A stretch of 64,000 nucleotides of DNA from Betaproteobacteria bacterium (GCA_016219425.1 JACRNB010000010.1:62001-126000); one strand, 5' to 3'; shown: positions 43,565 to 54,178, counted from the stretch's first letter. Notes: generated from the letters alone by a model not told the origin. Translations and numbers: made by a program.

Positions 43565-45139
43565 ATGCTCGACGCCCACATCAAGACCCAACTCAAGGCC
43601 TATCTGGAAAAGCTCGTGGACCCCATCGAACTGGTGGCCTCCCTGGACGACAGCGCCAAGTCCGCCGAGATGCGCGGCCTGCTGGAGGACATCGCCAGCC
43701 TGTCCGCCAAGGTCTCCCTCCTGGAGAACGGCCATGACGCCCGCCGGCCCTCCTTCAGCATCGGCAAGGTGGGTCAACAAGCCCGCATCCGCTTCGCCGG
43801 CCTGCCCATGGGCCACGAATTCACCTCTCTCATCCTCGCCCTGCTCCAGGCCAGCGGTTACGCGCCCAAGCTGTCGGAGGCGCTGATGGGGCAGATACGC
43901 GGCATCCAGGGCGCAAAGGGCCAACCTCTCCGCTTCGAGACCTACATCTCTCTCTCCTGCCACAACTGCCCGGACGTGGTGCAGGCCCTCAACGCCATGG
44001 CGGCGCTGAACCCGCGCATCCAGAACGTGATGATCGACGGCGCGCTGTTCCAGGACGAGGTGCAGGGCCGCCAGATCATGGCCGTGCCCAGCGTCTATCT
44101 GAATGGCGAGCTGTTCGCCAACGGGCGCATGAGCGTGGAGGAGATGGCGGCCAGGCTGGACACCGGCGCGGCGGATCGGGAGGCCGCGCGGCTGGCGCAA
44201 CAGACTCCCTTCGACGTGCTGGTGGTGGGGGGCGGCCCGGCGGGCGCGGCGGCGGCGGTGTACGCGGCGCGCAAGGGCATCCGCACCGGCGTGCTGGCGG
44301 AGCGTTTCGGCGGCCAGGTGATGGATACCCTGGCCATCGAAAACCTGATCTCCGCGCCCCACACCGACGGCCCCAGGTTGGCCCGCGCCCTGGAGGAACA
44401 CGTCAAGGAATACGCCGTGGACATCATGAACCTGCAAAAGGCGGCGGCCCTCGTCCCTTCCGCACTCCCCGGCGAGGCCGGCGGCTTCCACGAAATCCGC
44501 CTGGAGAGCGGTGCGGTGCTCAAGGCCAAGGCCCTGATCCTGGCCACCGGCGCGCGCTGGCGCGAGCTGAACGTGCCCGGCGAGCGGGAATATCGCGGCA
44601 AGGGGGTGGCCTACTGCCCCCACTGCGACGGCCCCCTGTTCAAGGGCAAGCATGTGGCGGTGGTGGGGGGCGGCAACTCCGGCGTGGAAGCGGCCATCGA
44701 CCTGGCCGGCATCGTCGCCCACGTCACCCTGTTGGAGTTCGGCGACGCCCTGCGCGCCGATGCGGTGTTACAGGACAAGCTCCACAGCCTGCCCAATGTC
44801 ACCGTCATCAAGAGCGCCCAGACCACCGAGGTAACGGGCGCGGACGGCAAGGTGAACGGCCTGGGCTACACCGACCGGGTCACCGGCCAGGCGCAGCACA
44901 TCGCCCTGGAAGGCGTGTTCGTGCAGATTGGCCTGCTGCCCAATACCGACTGGTTGAAGGGGGTGGTCAACTTGTCCCGCTTCGGCGAGATCGAGGTGGA
45001 CGCCCGAGGCCAGACCAGCGTGCCCGGCGTGTTCGCGGCGGGGGACTGCACCACTGTGCCCTTCAAGCAGATCGTCATCGCCATGGGCGAGGGGGCCAAG
45101 GCCAGTCTGTCGGCCTTCGACTACCTGATTCGGGGCTGA
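43565..45139 (+). CDS. ahpF: Alkyl hydroperoxide reductase flavoprotein AhpF
   Basis: This 524-residue NAD(P)H-dependent flavoprotein regenerates AhpC. An N-terminal tandem thioredoxin-like domain (about 1-195) carries the redox pair C132-H-N-C135. The thioredoxin-reductase-like part begins with the FAD loop [20 protein letters not shown] near 219-238 and contains a second redox-active pair in YCPHCDG (351/354) and the NAD(P)H loop [17 protein letters not shown]. It ends with the FAD-binding [15 protein letters not shown]. Full length for the family. Confidence 0.97.
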   Translation: MLDAHIKTQLKAYLEKLVDPIELVASLDDSAKSAEMRGLLEDIASLSAKVSLLENGHDARRPSFSIGKVGQQARIRFAGLPMGHEFTSLILALLQASGYAPKLSEALMGQIRGIQGAKGQPLRFETYISLSCHNCPDVVQALNAMAALNPRIQNVMIDGALFQDEVQGRQIMAVPSVYLNGELFANGRMSVEEMAARLDTGAADREAARLAQQTPFDVLVVGGGPAGAAAAVYAARKGIRTGVLAERFGGQVMDTLAIENLISAPHTDGPRLARALEEHVKEYAVDIMNLQKAAALVPSALPGEAGGFHEIRLESGAVLKAKALILATGARWRELNVPGEREYRGKGVAYCPHCDGPLFKGKHVAVVGGGNSGVEAAIDLAGIVAHVTLLEFGDALRADAVLQDKLHSLPNVTVIKSAQTTEVTGADGKVNGLGYTDRVTGQAQHIALEGVFVQIGLLPNTDWLKGVVNLSRFGEIEVDARGQTSVPGVFAAGDCTTVPFKQIVIAMGEGAKASLSAFDYLIRG

Positions 45140-45142
45140 TCC

Positions 45143-45172
45143 GGCAGCGCCGGCAGGGATGCCGGCGCTGCC
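45143..45172. repeat. GCGCCGGCAGGGATGCCGGCG-type palindromic repeat after ahpF
   Basis: This 30-nt palindrome (GGCAGCGCCGGC...GCCGGCGCTGCC) is a single-arm member of the GTAGCGCCGGC family. It sits between convergent ahpF and the small secreted-protein gene, where it could act as a bidirectional terminator. Confidence 0.85.
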
Positions 45173-45180
45173 GTGTGCGA

Positions 45181-45591
45181 TTACAACGCCGGTTTCTCCT
45201 GCACCAGCCGTTCCGTCTCCTTCATCAGCGCCCGCATCAGGGTGGAGGCGGTCTGCATGCCGGACTTGGCCATCTCGCCCAGGGGAGCGAGGTCCACGCC
45301 CAGACCCGAGTTGCAACCGCCCGCACGCGGAGCGGCGGCGGCAGCGGGTTCCAGGAAACCACGCTGGAACTGGGCCATCTCCCATTGCTGGCGCATCTGG
45401 CGACCCGCCTCATAGGGCGTGAGCTGGCCGCTGCGCAGGGCGGCCTCGATGCGGGCCATTTCCGCCGGGATCGTCTGGCGCGCAGTCGGGGCGGGCGCGT
45501 CCAGCGGGCAGGTGCGGGCATCCGCCTGCGCCGCGCCGGCGGAGAGGGAAAGGGCGGCCACGAGGGCCAGAATGGTGAGGGGGGATTTCAT
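45181..45591 (-). CDS. Small secreted protein of unknown function
   Basis: This 136-residue protein has a signal peptide (MKSPLTILALVAALSLSAGAAQAD). Its mature part has a Cys near the N-terminus (ARTCPLDAPAP), a second in RAGGCNSGLG, and a helical segment MARIEAALRSGQLTPYEAGRQMRQQWE that would suit a periplasmic helix-rich protein, possibly a metal- or stress-related factor. It has a good ribosome site (AAGGAG) before the ATG at 45591. I do not recognise the family. Confidence 0.72.
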   Translation of the reverse strand: MKSPLTILALVAALSLSAGAAQADARTCPLDAPAPTARQTIPAEMARIEAALRSGQLTPYEAGRQMRQQWEMAQFQRGFLEPAAAAAPRAGGCNSGLGVDLAPLGEMAKSGMQTASTLMRALMKETERLVQEKPAL

Positions 45592-45705
45592 GAGGGGACT
45601 CCTTGAGGTTGGCCGCCGGCGCGGTATGCGCGGCGGGTGAGTCCACTCTGGGCGGGCGGCGTCAGGCGGGTATGTCCGGGCCATTACCGGATGTAAGCGT
45701 CTGTT

Positions 45706-46260
45706 TCAGCGCCGCACTATCCCCCCGCTCAACGGGTCCAGGATGGTGGAAGGCCGTTTGCGCTCCCCCGTGCGTCCGGGCAGCGCCAGCACCTGCGGGC
45801 CAAAGGCGCGGACACACTCCTGCGCGGTTTTCAGCGCCCGCCGTCCGGAGCGGTTGGCGCTGGTGGAGACCAGGGCCATGCCCAGAACCCTGCACAGGCG
45901 GGCAGCGCCGGGGTGGGCGGTAACGCGCACCGCCAGCTTGTCATGGCGACCGCGCAGCCAGGGCGGGCAGCGGGGAGCGGCGGGGAGCAGCAGGGTGACG
46001 GGGCCGGGCCACCATTCGCCCAGACGTGCGGCCAGGACGGCGGGCAGGGGCCGAAGATAGCGTCGGAATTGTCCCGACGCGCTGCCCAGGAGGATCAGCC
46101 CCTTGGCCTGGGGCCGGCCCTTGAGTCGCAGCAGGCGGCGCACCGCCTTGGCGTTGGTCGGGTCGCAGCCCAGGCCATAACAGGACTCCGTGGGGTAGGC
46201 GATGAGGCCGCCGCGCCGCAGGTGGGCGCGTAGCCGCGACACGTTCGGAAGCCGCCGCAC
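45706..46260 (-). CDS. tsaC: L-threonylcarbamoyladenylate synthase (TsaC/YrdC family)
   Basis: This 184-residue protein makes threonylcarbamoyl-AMP for t6A at tRNA position 37. Motifs: GGLIAYPTESCYGLGCDPTN, LKGRPQAKGLILLGS, the substrate loop GPVTLLLPA, VRVTAHP and ALVSTSANRSG. I placed the start at GTG 46260, 8 nt after the purD stop; family length is about 185-190. It is last in a purH-ORF6N-purD-tsaC run. Confidence 0.9.
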   Translation of the reverse strand: MRRLPNVSRLRAHLRRGGLIAYPTESCYGLGCDPTNAKAVRRLLRLKGRPQAKGLILLGSASGQFRRYLRPLPAVLAARLGEWWPGPVTLLLPAAPRCPPWLRGRHDKLAVRVTAHPGAARLCRVLGMALVSTSANRSGRRALKTAQECVRAFGPQVLALPGRTGERKRPSTILDPLSGGIVRR

Positions 46261-46268
46261 GGGCCGGG

Positions 46269-47549
46269 CTATCTGTGCCCTTTGCGCCCGATGGCGCGCC
46301 AGCCGATGTCGCGCCGCATCTGGCGACCGGCGAAGTCGATGCCGTCCGCCACCTCGTAGGCGCGCGCCTGGGCGATCTTGACGGTGTCGCCCAGCGTGGT
46401 GACGCACAACACGCGTCCGCCCGCCGTGATGATCTGGTCGCCCTGCACGGCGGTGCCGGCGTGGAATACATGCCAGTCTTCCTCGCCCTTTTTCAGGCCG
46501 GTGATGGCGTCGCCCTTGCGCGGGCTGTCCGGGTAACCGGCGGCGGCCATCACCACGCCCAGGGCGCAGCGGCGGTCCCAGAGCGCCTCCACCTGATCCA
46601 GGCGGCCTTCCACGGCGGCCTCCACCAGGCCCACCAGGTCGGACTTGAGCCGCATCATGATGGGTTGGGTCTCCGGGTCGCCCATGCGGCAGTTGAATTC
46701 CAGAACGCCCAGCTTGCCTTCGGGGGTAATCATCAGGCCGGCGTAGAGGAAGCCGGTGTAAGGGATGCCGTCCGCCTTCATGCCCGCCACCACGGGGCGG
46801 ATCACCTCGCGCATGATCTTGGCGTGGAGTTCCGGCGTGACCACCGGGGCGGGGGAATAGGCCCCCATGCCGCCGGTGTTGGGGCCCTGGTCGCCGTCTT
46901 TCAGGCGCTTGTGGTACTGGCTGGTGGCGAGCGTCAGGATGTGTTCGCCGTCCACCATGACGATGAAGCTGGCCTCTTCACCCGTCAGGCATTCCTCGAT
47001 CACCACGCGCGCGCCGGCGTCGCCGAAGGTATTGCCCTCCAGCATCCTCTCCACGGCCTCGTGCGCCTGCGCCAGCGTTTCCGCCACCACCACGCCCTTG
47101 CCCGCAGCCAGGCCATCCGCCTTGACCACGATGGGCGCGCCCTGGGCGTCGATGTAGGCGTGGGCGGCGGAGGCGTCGGTGAAGGTGGCGAACGCGGCAG
47201 TGGGGATCTTGTGGCGCGCCATGAACTGCTTGGCGAAATCCTTGGACGATTCGAGCTGGGCGGCGGCGCGGGTTGGGCCGAAGACCTTCAGCCCGGCGGC
47301 GCGGAAGGCGTCCACCACCCCGGCGGCCAGGGGCGCTTCCGGGCCCACCACGGTGAGCTGGATGCCTTCGTTCTGGGCGAAGGCGACCAGGCCGGGGATG
47401 GTGTGGATATCGACGTTCTCGACGCCCTCCTCGCGCGCCGTGCCGCCGTTGCCGGGGGCCACGAACACGGTCTGGATGCGGGGAGACTGGGTGAGCCGCC
47501 AGGCCAGGGCGTGTTCACGCCCGCCGGAGCCGATGACGAGTAGTTTCAT
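46269..47549 (-). CDS. purD: Phosphoribosylamine-glycine ligase
   Basis: This 426-residue ATP-grasp enzyme makes glycinamide ribonucleotide in purine synthesis. It begins [19 protein letters not shown] and contains [40 protein letters not shown] and the ATP-grasp strand [22 protein letters not shown]. Length and motif order are standard. Its start overlaps the stop of the inserted ORF6N gene by 4 nt. Confidence 0.97.
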   Translation of the reverse strand: MKLLVIGSGGREHALAWRLTQSPRIQTVFVAPGNGGTAREEGVENVDIHTIPGLVAFAQNEGIQLTVVGPEAPLAAGVVDAFRAAGLKVFGPTRAAAQLESSKDFAKQFMARHKIPTAAFATFTDASAAHAYIDAQGAPIVVKADGLAAGKGVVVAETLAQAHEAVERMLEGNTFGDAGARVVIEECLTGEEASFIVMVDGEHILTLATSQYHKRLKDGDQGPNTGGMGAYSPAPVVTPELHAKIMREVIRPVVAGMKADGIPYTGFLYAGLMITPEGKLGVLEFNCRMGDPETQPIMMRLKSDLVGLVEAAVEGRLDQVEALWDRRCALGVVMAAAGYPDSPRKGDAITGLKKGEEDWHVFHAGTAVQGDQIITAGGRVLCVTTLGDTVKIAQARAYEVADGIDFAGRQMRRDIGWRAIGRKGHR

Positions 47550-48058
47550 GGGGTTTTCTTGTCTTCAGGGGTAATGAATCCGATGGGGCGGCGTTTCTTC
47601 TCGGGCGGCTGCATCAGTTGGCGCAGGGCGTCGAAGACGGTCTTGAATTGTTCGTCATAGCGGTTTTCGAGTTCATCCAGGCGACGCGCCAGGTCCGCGT
47701 TTTCCGACAGTATCCGGCGCAGCCGCACGAAGGCGCGCATGACTTCGATGTTGACCTGGATGGCGCGGTCGCTGCGCAAGACGCTGGATAGCATGGCCAC
47801 ACCCTGTTCCGTGAAGGCATAGGGCGGCGTTCGCGCGCCGCCCCAACTTGAAATCACATTTTGTGATTTCAAGTCCGCCCACTCTTCCCGCGATAGTTGA
47901 AACATGAAGTCATCGGGGAAACGCTCCAGATTGCGTTTGACCGCCTGGATCAGGACACGGGGTTCCACCTCATAGAGGATCGCCAGATCGTTGCTGAGCA
48001 TCACCCGATGCCTACGCAACGACAGGATGCGCCCGAGCGGGTCCATCACCATCTTCAT
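47546..48058 (-). CDS. ORF6N/KilA-N-domain protein inserted in pur operon
   Basis: This 170-residue protein begins with an ORF6N domain: [50 protein letters not shown], then [39 protein letters not shown] and a C-terminal coiled coil ([20 protein letters not shown]). The family is common on phages and mobile DNA. It is likely a DNA-binding regulator. It sits between purH and purD, 4 nt from the purH stop and overlapping the purD start, so it is woven into the operon without breaking it. Confidence 0.88.
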   Translation of the reverse strand: MKMVMDPLGRILSLRRHRVMLSNDLAILYEVEPRVLIQAVKRNLERFPDDFMFQLSREEWADLKSQNVISSWGGARTPPYAFTEQGVAMLSSVLRSDRAIQVNIEVMRAFVRLRRILSENADLARRLDELENRYDEQFKTVFDALRQLMQPPEKKRRPIGFITPEDKKTP

Positions 48059-48062
48059 GGCA

Positions 48063-49619
48063 TCAATGCCGGAAATGCCGCACCCCGGTGAACACCATGG
48101 CGATGCCGTGCTCGTTGGCGGCGGCGATGACTTCCTCGTCGCGCATCGAACCGCCGGGCTGGATCACCGCGCGGATGCCGGCCTGGGCGGCGTTGTCGAT
48201 GCCGTCGCGGAAGGGGAAGAAGGCGTCGGACGCCATCACCGAGCCGGGCACCACCAGGCCGGCCTGTTCCGCCTTGATGCCGGCGATGCGCGCCGAGTTG
48301 ACGCGGCTCATCTGGCCCGCGCCCACGCCGATGGTCATGTGGTCGCGGGCGTAGATGATGGCGTTGGATTTGACGAACTTGGCCACGCGCCAGGCGAACA
48401 GCAGGTCTTCCATCTCCTTCTCGCTGGGCGCGCGCGCGGTCACCACCTTCAACTCGCCATGCAGCAGGATGTCGGCGTCCTGCACCAGCAGGCCGCCGGC
48501 TACGCGCTTCATCTCCATCTGCGCCACAGCGCCTTCCCACTGGCCGCATTCCAGCAGGCGCACATTCTTCTTGGCGGCGACGGCGGCGCTGGCCTCCAGG
48601 CTCACCTCGGGGGCGATGATCACCTCAACGAACTGGCGCTCGACGATGGCCTGGGCGGTGTCGCCGTCCAGCCTGCCGTTGAAGGCGATGATGCCGCCGA
48701 AGGCGGATTCGGGGTCGGTCTGGTAGGCGCGGTCGTAGGCGTCCAGCAGGTTGACGCCGTAGGCCACGCCGCAGGGGTTGGCGTGTTTGACGATGACGCA
48801 GGCGGGGCCGTGGGTGAATTGCTTGATGCACTCCAGCGCGGCGTCGGTGTCGGCGAGGTTGTTGTAGCTGAGTTCCTTGCCCTGGATCTGGCGGGCGGTG
48901 GAAATCGTGCCTGCGGGGGCGTCGGCCTCCACGTAGAACGCGCCGTTCTGATGCGGGTTCTCGCCGTAGCGGCAGGTCTGGGCGCGGGTGAATTGCAGGG
49001 TCAGTTTTTCCCCAAACGCGGCGCGTTCGCCGGCCTCGTTGAGCGAGGTCAGGTAATTGCTGATGTGGCCGTCGTACTGGGCGGTGTGGGTGAAGGCCTT
49101 TTTCGCCAGGTTGAAGCGGGTGGCATCCGACAGAGAGCCGCCGCCCGCCTGCATCTCCTGAATCAGGGCGGCGTAGTCGGCGGGGTCGGTGACGATGGCG
49201 ACATGGCGGTAGTTCTTGGCTGAGGACCGCACCATGGCCGGGCCGCCGATGTCGATGTTCTCGATGGCGTCTTCCAGGGTGTGGGGCTTGGAGACGGTGG
49301 CCACGAAGGGGTAGAGGTTCACGCACACCAGGTCGATGTAGCCCAGGCCATGTTCGTTCATGGTGGCGACGTGGGCCGGGTTGTCGCGCACCGCGAGGAT
49401 GCCGGCGTGGACCTTGGGATGCAGGGTCTTCACCCGCCCGTCCAGCATCTCCGGAAAGCCGGTGAATTCGGACACGTCCTTGACTGCGATGCCCGCGTCG
49501 CGGATGGCCTTGGCGGTGCCGCCGGTGGAGAGGAGTTCCACGCCCTGATCGGCGAGGGCGCGGGCGAAGTCGAGGAGGCCGGTTTTGTCGGAGACGGAGA
49601 GGAGGGCGCGTTTCATCAT
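48063..49619 (-). CDS. purH: Bifunctional AICAR formyltransferase/IMP cyclohydrolase
   Basis: This 518-residue enzyme catalyses the last two steps of IMP synthesis. The N-terminal cyclohydrolase (about 1-195) opens [18 protein letters not shown] and contains [13 protein letters not shown] and [16 protein letters not shown]. The C-terminal transformylase has [16 protein letters not shown] and the active-site [11 protein letters not shown], then [12 protein letters not shown] and ending with [16 protein letters not shown] chose ATG 49619; the next codon is also ATG. Upstream in-frame sequence is repeat DNA. Confidence 0.97.
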   Translation of the reverse strand: MMKRALLSVSDKTGLLDFARALADQGVELLSTGGTAKAIRDAGIAVKDVSEFTGFPEMLDGRVKTLHPKVHAGILAVRDNPAHVATMNEHGLGYIDLVCVNLYPFVATVSKPHTLEDAIENIDIGGPAMVRSSAKNYRHVAIVTDPADYAALIQEMQAGGGSLSDATRFNLAKKAFTHTAQYDGHISNYLTSLNEAGERAAFGEKLTLQFTRAQTCRYGENPHQNGAFYVEADAPAGTISTARQIQGKELSYNNLADTDAALECIKQFTHGPACVIVKHANPCGVAYGVNLLDAYDRAYQTDPESAFGGIIAFNGRLDGDTAQAIVERQFVEVIIAPEVSLEASAAVAAKKNVRLLECGQWEGAVAQMEMKRVAGGLLVQDADILLHGELKVVTARAPSEKEMEDLLFAWRVAKFVKSNAIIYARDHMTIGVGAGQMSRVNSARIAGIKAEQAGLVVPGSVMASDAFFPFRDGIDNAAQAGIRAVIQPGGSMRDEEVIAAANEHGIAMVFTGVRHFRH

Positions 49620-49630
49620 GGTGGCTCTGG

Positions 49631-49688
49631 GTAGCGCCGGCATCCCTGCCGGCTCTTTTGAAATTGCCGGCAGGGATGCCGGCGCTAC
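49631..49688. repeat. GTAGCGCCGGC-family inverted repeat between fis and purH
   Basis: GTAGCGCCGGCATCCCTGCC... with its complement ending GATGCCGGCGCTAC, about 14 nt apart, fills the gap between the fis stop and purH start on the minus strand. A sibling is at 51153-51209. Confidence 0.92.
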
Positions 49689-49694
49689 ATACAA

Positions 49695-49958
49695 CTACTT
49701 GATTCCGTGCTGCGACATCTTCTTGCGCAGCGTGTTGCGGTTGATGCCCAGCATCTCGGCGGCGCGGCTCTGGTTGCCGTCGGCCCTGTCCAGGATCAGT
49801 TCCAGCAGGGGCTTCTCCACACTGTGCAGGACCATGTCGTAGATGCCGCTGGGGGTTTCGCCGTCCAGATCGCGGAAATACTGGCCCAGCACCTGGCGCA
49901 CGCAGGCGGCCAGTTCGTTTTCGTCGAGGTGTCGCTCCATCTTTGTATCCCTTGTCAT
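49695..49958 (-). CDS. fis: DNA-binding protein Fis
   Basis: This 87-residue nucleoid protein binds and bends DNA at rRNA promoters and recombination sites. The C-terminal helix-turn-helix is GNQSRAAEMLGINRNTLRKKM. Family length is nearer 80, which the internal ATG at 49940 (MERHLDENEL) would give; the ATG at 49958 overlaps the dusB stop (ATGA). The dusB-fis order is a conserved arrangement in gamma- and betaproteobacteria. Confidence 0.94.
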   Translation of the reverse strand: MTRDTKMERHLDENELAACVRQVLGQYFRDLDGETPSGIYDMVLHSVEKPLLELILDRADGNQSRAAEMLGINRNTLRKKMSQHGIK

Positions 49959-50989
49959 GCCGCTTCGAGGTGTGGCGTATTGAGGTGCGAGGCATCGACG
50001 TACACGAGGCGCCTCCCGCGCTCACGGGTACGCCAGAAAAAATCATTCACCGCGTCGAGTTGCTGGCGCGTGGTCTCCAACTGATTCATGGCGTGGCGGA
50101 AACCGGCGGAATCGGCCAGCCCGCGCGTGTACCAGGCGATGTGCTTCCTCGCCATGCGCGCGCCGGAGTACTCGCCATAGAAGCGGTAGAGATCGTCCAG
50201 ATGCTCCAGCAGCACCTGATGGATCTCCTCCACCTCGGGCGCGGGCAGCGTCTCCCCCGTCGCCAGGAAATGCCCGATCTCGCGGAACAGCCAGGGCCGC
50301 CCCTGGGCGGCGCGACCGATCATGATGGCGTCGGCACCGGTGTACTCCAGAACGTGTTTCGCCTTCTCCGGCGTGGTGATGTCGCCGTTGGCGATCACCG
50401 GGATGCGCGCCTGGGCCTTCACCGCCTTGATGGTGTCGTACTCCGCATTGCCGTGATAGGCGCAGGCGCGGGTGCGGCCATGGATCGCCAGGGCCTGGAT
50501 GCCGGACTCCTGGGCGATGTGCAGGATGGTGCGCGCGTTGCGGTGCTCCTTGTCCCAGCCGGTGCGTATCTTCAGCGTCACCGGCGCGCCCGCCGCGCCC
50601 TGCACCACCGCCGCCAGGATGCGCCCCACCAGGGGCTCGTCCTGCAACAGGGCGGAGCCGGCCATGACGTTGCACACCTTCTTGGCCGGGCAGCCCATGT
50701 TGATGTCGATGATCTGCGCCCCGTTGTCCACGTTGTAGCGCGCCGCCTGCGCCATCATCTCCGGTGCGGAACCGGCGATCTGCACCGAGATCGGCTCCAC
50801 CTCGCCGGCATGGTCGGCGCGCCGCCGGGTCTTGGCGGAGCCGTACAGCAGGGAGTTGGAAGTGACCATCTCCGACACCGCCATGCCCGCCCCCATGCGC
50901 TTGCACAACTGCCGAAAAGGCCGATCCGTCACCCCCGCCATGGGCGCGACGATCAGGTTGTTGCGAAGCGGGTAAGGGCCGATCTGCAT
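49955..50989 (-). CDS. dusB: tRNA-dihydrouridine synthase B
   Basis: This 344-residue FMN enzyme reduces uridines to dihydrouridine in tRNA. Motifs: NNLIVAPMAGVTDRPFRQLC, GSAPEMMAQAARYNVDNGAQ, the catalytic Cys region DINMGCPAKKVCNVMAGSAL, KIRTGWDKEHRNA and ANGDITTPEKAKHVL. The ATG at 50989 gives the standard start. The stop overlaps the fis start. Confidence 0.95.
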   Translation of the reverse strand: MQIGPYPLRNNLIVAPMAGVTDRPFRQLCKRMGAGMAVSEMVTSNSLLYGSAKTRRRADHAGEVEPISVQIAGSAPEMMAQAARYNVDNGAQIIDINMGCPAKKVCNVMAGSALLQDEPLVGRILAAVVQGAAGAPVTLKIRTGWDKEHRNARTILHIAQESGIQALAIHGRTRACAYHGNAEYDTIKAVKAQARIPVIANGDITTPEKAKHVLEYTGADAIMIGRAAQGRPWLFREIGHFLATGETLPAPEVEEIHQVLLEHLDDLYRFYGEYSGARMARKHIAWYTRGLADSAGFRHAMNQLETTRQQLDAVNDFFWRTRERGRRLVYVDASHLNTPHLEAA

Positions 50990-51152
50990 GGGGGGTGCGG
51001 GGTCGTGCGAGTCGCTGGGGAAAAGGGGGCGGATTTTAGCCCCCTGCGGAAAAAATGGGCAGCCGACCCGTGGGCTGGGCAGATCAGGCGGGTTGTGTGA
51101 TGCTTGGCCCGCCCCCACCCCCCGCGCCTCCATCCGCCCATGTACCGCCCCT

Positions 51153-51209
51153 GTAGCGCCGGCATCCCTGCCGGCATCTTGAACTTGCCGGCAGGGATGC
51201 CGGCGCCAC
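51153..51209. repeat. GTAGCGCCGGC-family inverted repeat upstream of nadD
   Basis: The same element as at 49631-49688, arms GTAGCGCCGGCATCCC and GGGATGCCGGCGCCAC with a short loop. It sits 16 nt before the nadD ATG, in the divergent gap between dusB and nadD (50990-51225), and may affect nadD translation. No clear promoter box is seen there. Confidence 0.9.
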
Positions 51210-51225
51210 GAAAGCCGTCGTCCCC

Positions 51226-51873
51226 ATGAGCCTCGGCATCCTGGGCGGCACCTTCGATCCCATCCACTTCGGCCACCTGCGCCTCGCCGTGGAGATGGCC
51301 GAGGCGCTGCATCTGGAGCAGGTGCGCCTGATCCCCGCCGGCGCGCCGCCGCACCGGGCGCGCCCCCGCGCCACCCCCGCCCAACGCCTGGAGATGGTGC
51401 GCCGCGCCATCGCCGGCCACCCGCTGCTTGCCGCCGATGACCGCGAGGTGCGCAAGGACGGCCCCAGTTACACCGTGGACACCCTCGCCGCCCTGCGCGC
51501 GGAACAGCCGCCCGGCGCGCCCCTGATCCTGCTGCTGGGGGCCGACGCCCTGCTTGGCCTGTCCGGCTGGCATGAATGGCGCAAGCTGTTCGACCTGGCC
51601 CACCTGGCCGTCGCCCACCGTCCCGGCTTTCCCGCCGCAGCCTGGGAGGACGCCCTGCCGGACGAACTGCGCCGCCAGCTCGCCGTGCGCCGCACCGACC
51701 AGCCCGGCGAGCTCTCCGCCCTGCCCGCCGGGCGCATCTATTTACATGGCATCACCCAGCTCGACCTCTCTGCCAGCCGCATCCGCGAACGCGCCCTGCG
51801 CGGGCAAAGCCTGCGCTACCTCTTACCCGATTCCGTCATCGACTACCTTCAGGAAAACCGCCTCTATGTCTGA
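51226..51873 (+). CDS. nadD: Nicotinate-nucleotide adenylyltransferase
   Basis: This 215-residue enzyme makes nicotinic acid adenine dinucleotide in NAD synthesis. The ATP-binding motif is GGTFDPIHFGHLRLA, with FDLAHLAVAHRPGF and the second nucleotide motif LDLSASRIRERALRG; the C-terminal helix ends PDSVIDYLQENRLYV. Length and motif spacing are standard. It overlaps rsfS by 8 nt. Confidence 0.96.
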   Translation: MSLGILGGTFDPIHFGHLRLAVEMAEALHLEQVRLIPAGAPPHRARPRATPAQRLEMVRRAIAGHPLLAADDREVRKDGPSYTVDTLAALRAEQPPGAPLILLLGADALLGLSGWHEWRKLFDLAHLAVAHRPGFPAAAWEDALPDELRRQLAVRRTDQPGELSALPAGRIYLHGITQLDLSASRIRERALRGQSLRYLLPDSVIDYLQENRLYV

Positions 51874-52222
51874 TCTGCCCACCGCCGAAGCCCTCGCCGA
51901 AATCGCCATCAACGCCCTGGAAGACATCAAGGGCAAGGAAATCCTGGTGATGGACGTATCCCGCCTCACCACCCTGTTCGACCGCATGATCATCGCCACC
52001 GGCGACTCCAACCGCCATGTGCGCTCCCTGGCCGACAACGTGCGGGAAAAGCTCAAGGAGGCCGGGGCCGACATCATCGGCACCGAAGGCGAGGAAGGCG
52101 GCGAATGGGTGCTGGTGGACGCCGGCGTCCTGGTGGTGCACGTCATGCACCCCGCCATCCGCGCCCACTACAACCTGGAAGAACTCTGGGGCGCACCGCA
52201 TCGGGCCAAGGCGGCGCACTGA
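51866..52222 (+). CDS. rsfS: Ribosome silencing factor RsfS/YbeB
   Basis: This 118-residue protein binds ribosomal protein L14 and blocks subunit joining in starved cells. Motifs: ALEDIKGKEILVMDVS, FDRMIIATGDSNRHVRSLADNV, GEEGGEWVLVDAGVLVVHVMHP and YNLEELWG. It commonly follows nadD, usually with rlmH next; here an accessory island begins instead. Confidence 0.95.
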   Translation: MSDLPTAEALAEIAINALEDIKGKEILVMDVSRLTTLFDRMIIATGDSNRHVRSLADNVREKLKEAGADIIGTEGEEGGEWVLVDAGVLVVHVMHPAIRAHYNLEELWGAPHRAKAAH

Positions 52223-52345
52223 CTAGTCATGCAGAAGCGTTTGCATCTACAGGGGAACCATGGTCTGACCCAGGACGGAAGAAAACGCTGCGAGTCTCTG
52301 TTGATGAGGGGGGCGCAGCCTCGCCAATCGAGCTTGGGGGAGTGA

Positions 52346-53986
52346 ATGGCAACAGAAAGCATGAGTAGTTACGGCATCCGAGATAACCACGGGCACGGCA
52401 AGATCGCAGATTTCCTGGATGGAAAACTGTCGGATGGCAGTGTGTTCTCTGTTGTCTCGGCTTACTTCACGATCTACGCCTATGAGGCCATGTCGGGCCG
52501 ACTGGATCGCATTAACTCACTTCGATTTCTGTTTGGCGAACCCCGCTTCATTGCCACGCTAGACCCCGAAAAAACCGACAAGAAATCCTTCAAGATCGAG
52601 GACGAAGGCCTGGAACTGGTCAACCGCCTGCAACAGAAGGAAATCGCCCGCCGCTGCGCGCAGTGGATCAACGACAAGGTGGAAATCCGCTCCATCCGCC
52701 AGGCCAATCTGCTGCACGGCAAGCTTTATCACATCCATGATGGCCACCGGGAGCACGCCATCCTGGGCAGTTCCAACTTCACCCGCCGTGGTTTGGGCCT
52801 GTCCAGCACGCCCAATATCGAACTGAATCTGGTCGTGGACAGCGACCGCGACCGCGCCGAACTCAAGGCCTGGTTCGACGAAATCTGGGGCGACGAAACC
52901 CTGGTCGAAGACGTGAAGGCGGAAGTCCTGCGCTATCTGGAACAGCTCTACGTCAACCACGCCCCTGAATTCATCTACTTCAAGACGCTGTTCCACATCT
53001 TCGAGCGCTTCCTTTCCGGCCAGGCCGACGATGCACGCCTGTTCGACCAGACCGCCATCGTCGATAGCGAAATCTGGAAAGCCCTGTTCGACTTCCAGAA
53101 GGACGGCGTCAAGGGCGCCATCCACAAGATCAACACCCACAACGGCTGCATCCTGGCCGACAGCGTGGGCCTGGGTAAAACCTATTCAGCCCTGGCGGTC
53201 ATCAAGTATTTCGAGTTGCGCAACCACCGCGTCCTGGTGCTCTGCCCCAAGAAGCTGCGCGATAACTGGACGGTCTATCTCGCCCAGAACAACAGCGAAC
53301 TCAACCCGTTCCTGAAAGACCGCTTCGCCTACACCGTGCTTTCCCATACCGACCTGTCCAGGGAAAGCGGCAAGGTCGATGGTGTCGATCTCGCCGCCCT
53401 CAACTGGGGCAACTACGACCTGATCGTCATCGACGAATCGCACAACTTCCGCAACAACACCAAGGGCAAGCGCGACGAAGACGGCAATGTCATCAGGAAG
53501 AGCCGCTACGAGCGGCTGATGGAAGACATCATCCAGTCCGGCGTCAAAACCAAAGTCATGCTGCTTTCCGCCACGCCGGTCAACAACGACCTTAAGGATC
53601 TGCGCAACCAGATTTACTTCGTCACCGAAGGCCGCGATTTCGCCTTTTCGCAAAGTTTCGGCATCCACAGCATCAAGGACACCCTGGCCGTCGCGCAAAA
53701 GACCTTCATGGAATGGGCGCGCAGGAGCGGCGAGAAAGATGCCCGTGACCTGATGGAACGCCTGTCTGCCGGCTTCTTCACGCTGCTCGACGAACTCACC
53801 ATCGCCCGCTCGCGCAAGCACATCCAGCGTTATTACCGCGCCTCTCTGGCCCAGATCGGCCAATTCCCCAAGCGCAAGAAACCGGAATCCATCTACTCGG
53901 AAATCGACCTCAAGGGCCATCGCCCTCTATCTCGCCACCCTGCTCATCACCCCGCCGTCAAAGTTGCGCCTGCTGGTGCAGGATGA
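52346..53986 (+). pseudogene. Truncated PLD-SNF2 helicase (defence-type), C-terminal half lost
   Basis: This frame encodes a phospholipase-D-like nuclease domain (HGKLYHI and GSSNFTRRGLG near residues 120-155), then an SNF2-type helicase N-lobe with ILADSVGLGKTYSALAVIKYF (Walker A), LIVIDESHNFRNNTKGK (DEAH-like box) and LLSATPVNNDLKDLR. Such proteins are usually about 1,000 residues or more and occur in phage-defence and restriction islands. Homology stops near residue 523 (nt 53914): helicase motifs IV-VI are missing, and the frame runs into an out-of-frame copy of another gene. It should lack helicase activity. It opens the accessory island after rsfS. Confidence 0.85.
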
Positions 53987-54165
53987 CCTGTTGATTGGCA
54001 TAGACATGTCCAACCGCATGGCCGTGCTCCATATCCTGCGGGAGCATTTCAAGGACTGGCAGATCATCCTGATGACCCATGACCGGGTTTGGTACGAAAC
54101 CGTGCGCATGAGCACCCGGGGCGAGGAAACCTGGTGGCACGCCGAGTTGTTTGCCCAGCCAGGAC
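53916..54165 (+). pseudogene. C-terminal fragment of an SMC/RecF-like ATPase
   Basis: The frame +1 to the helicase contains the end of an ABC-type ATPase: ALYLATLLITPPSKLRLLVQDD, then LLIGIDMSNRMAVLHILREH, then DWQIILMTHDRVWYETVR. The DD and the THDR segment correspond to Walker B and the H-loop of the RecF/SbcC-like family. It has no start codon and no upstream domain. It was probably joined to the helicase remnant by a deletion. Confidence 0.8.
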
Positions 54166-54178
54166 ATGATGGCGTCAC

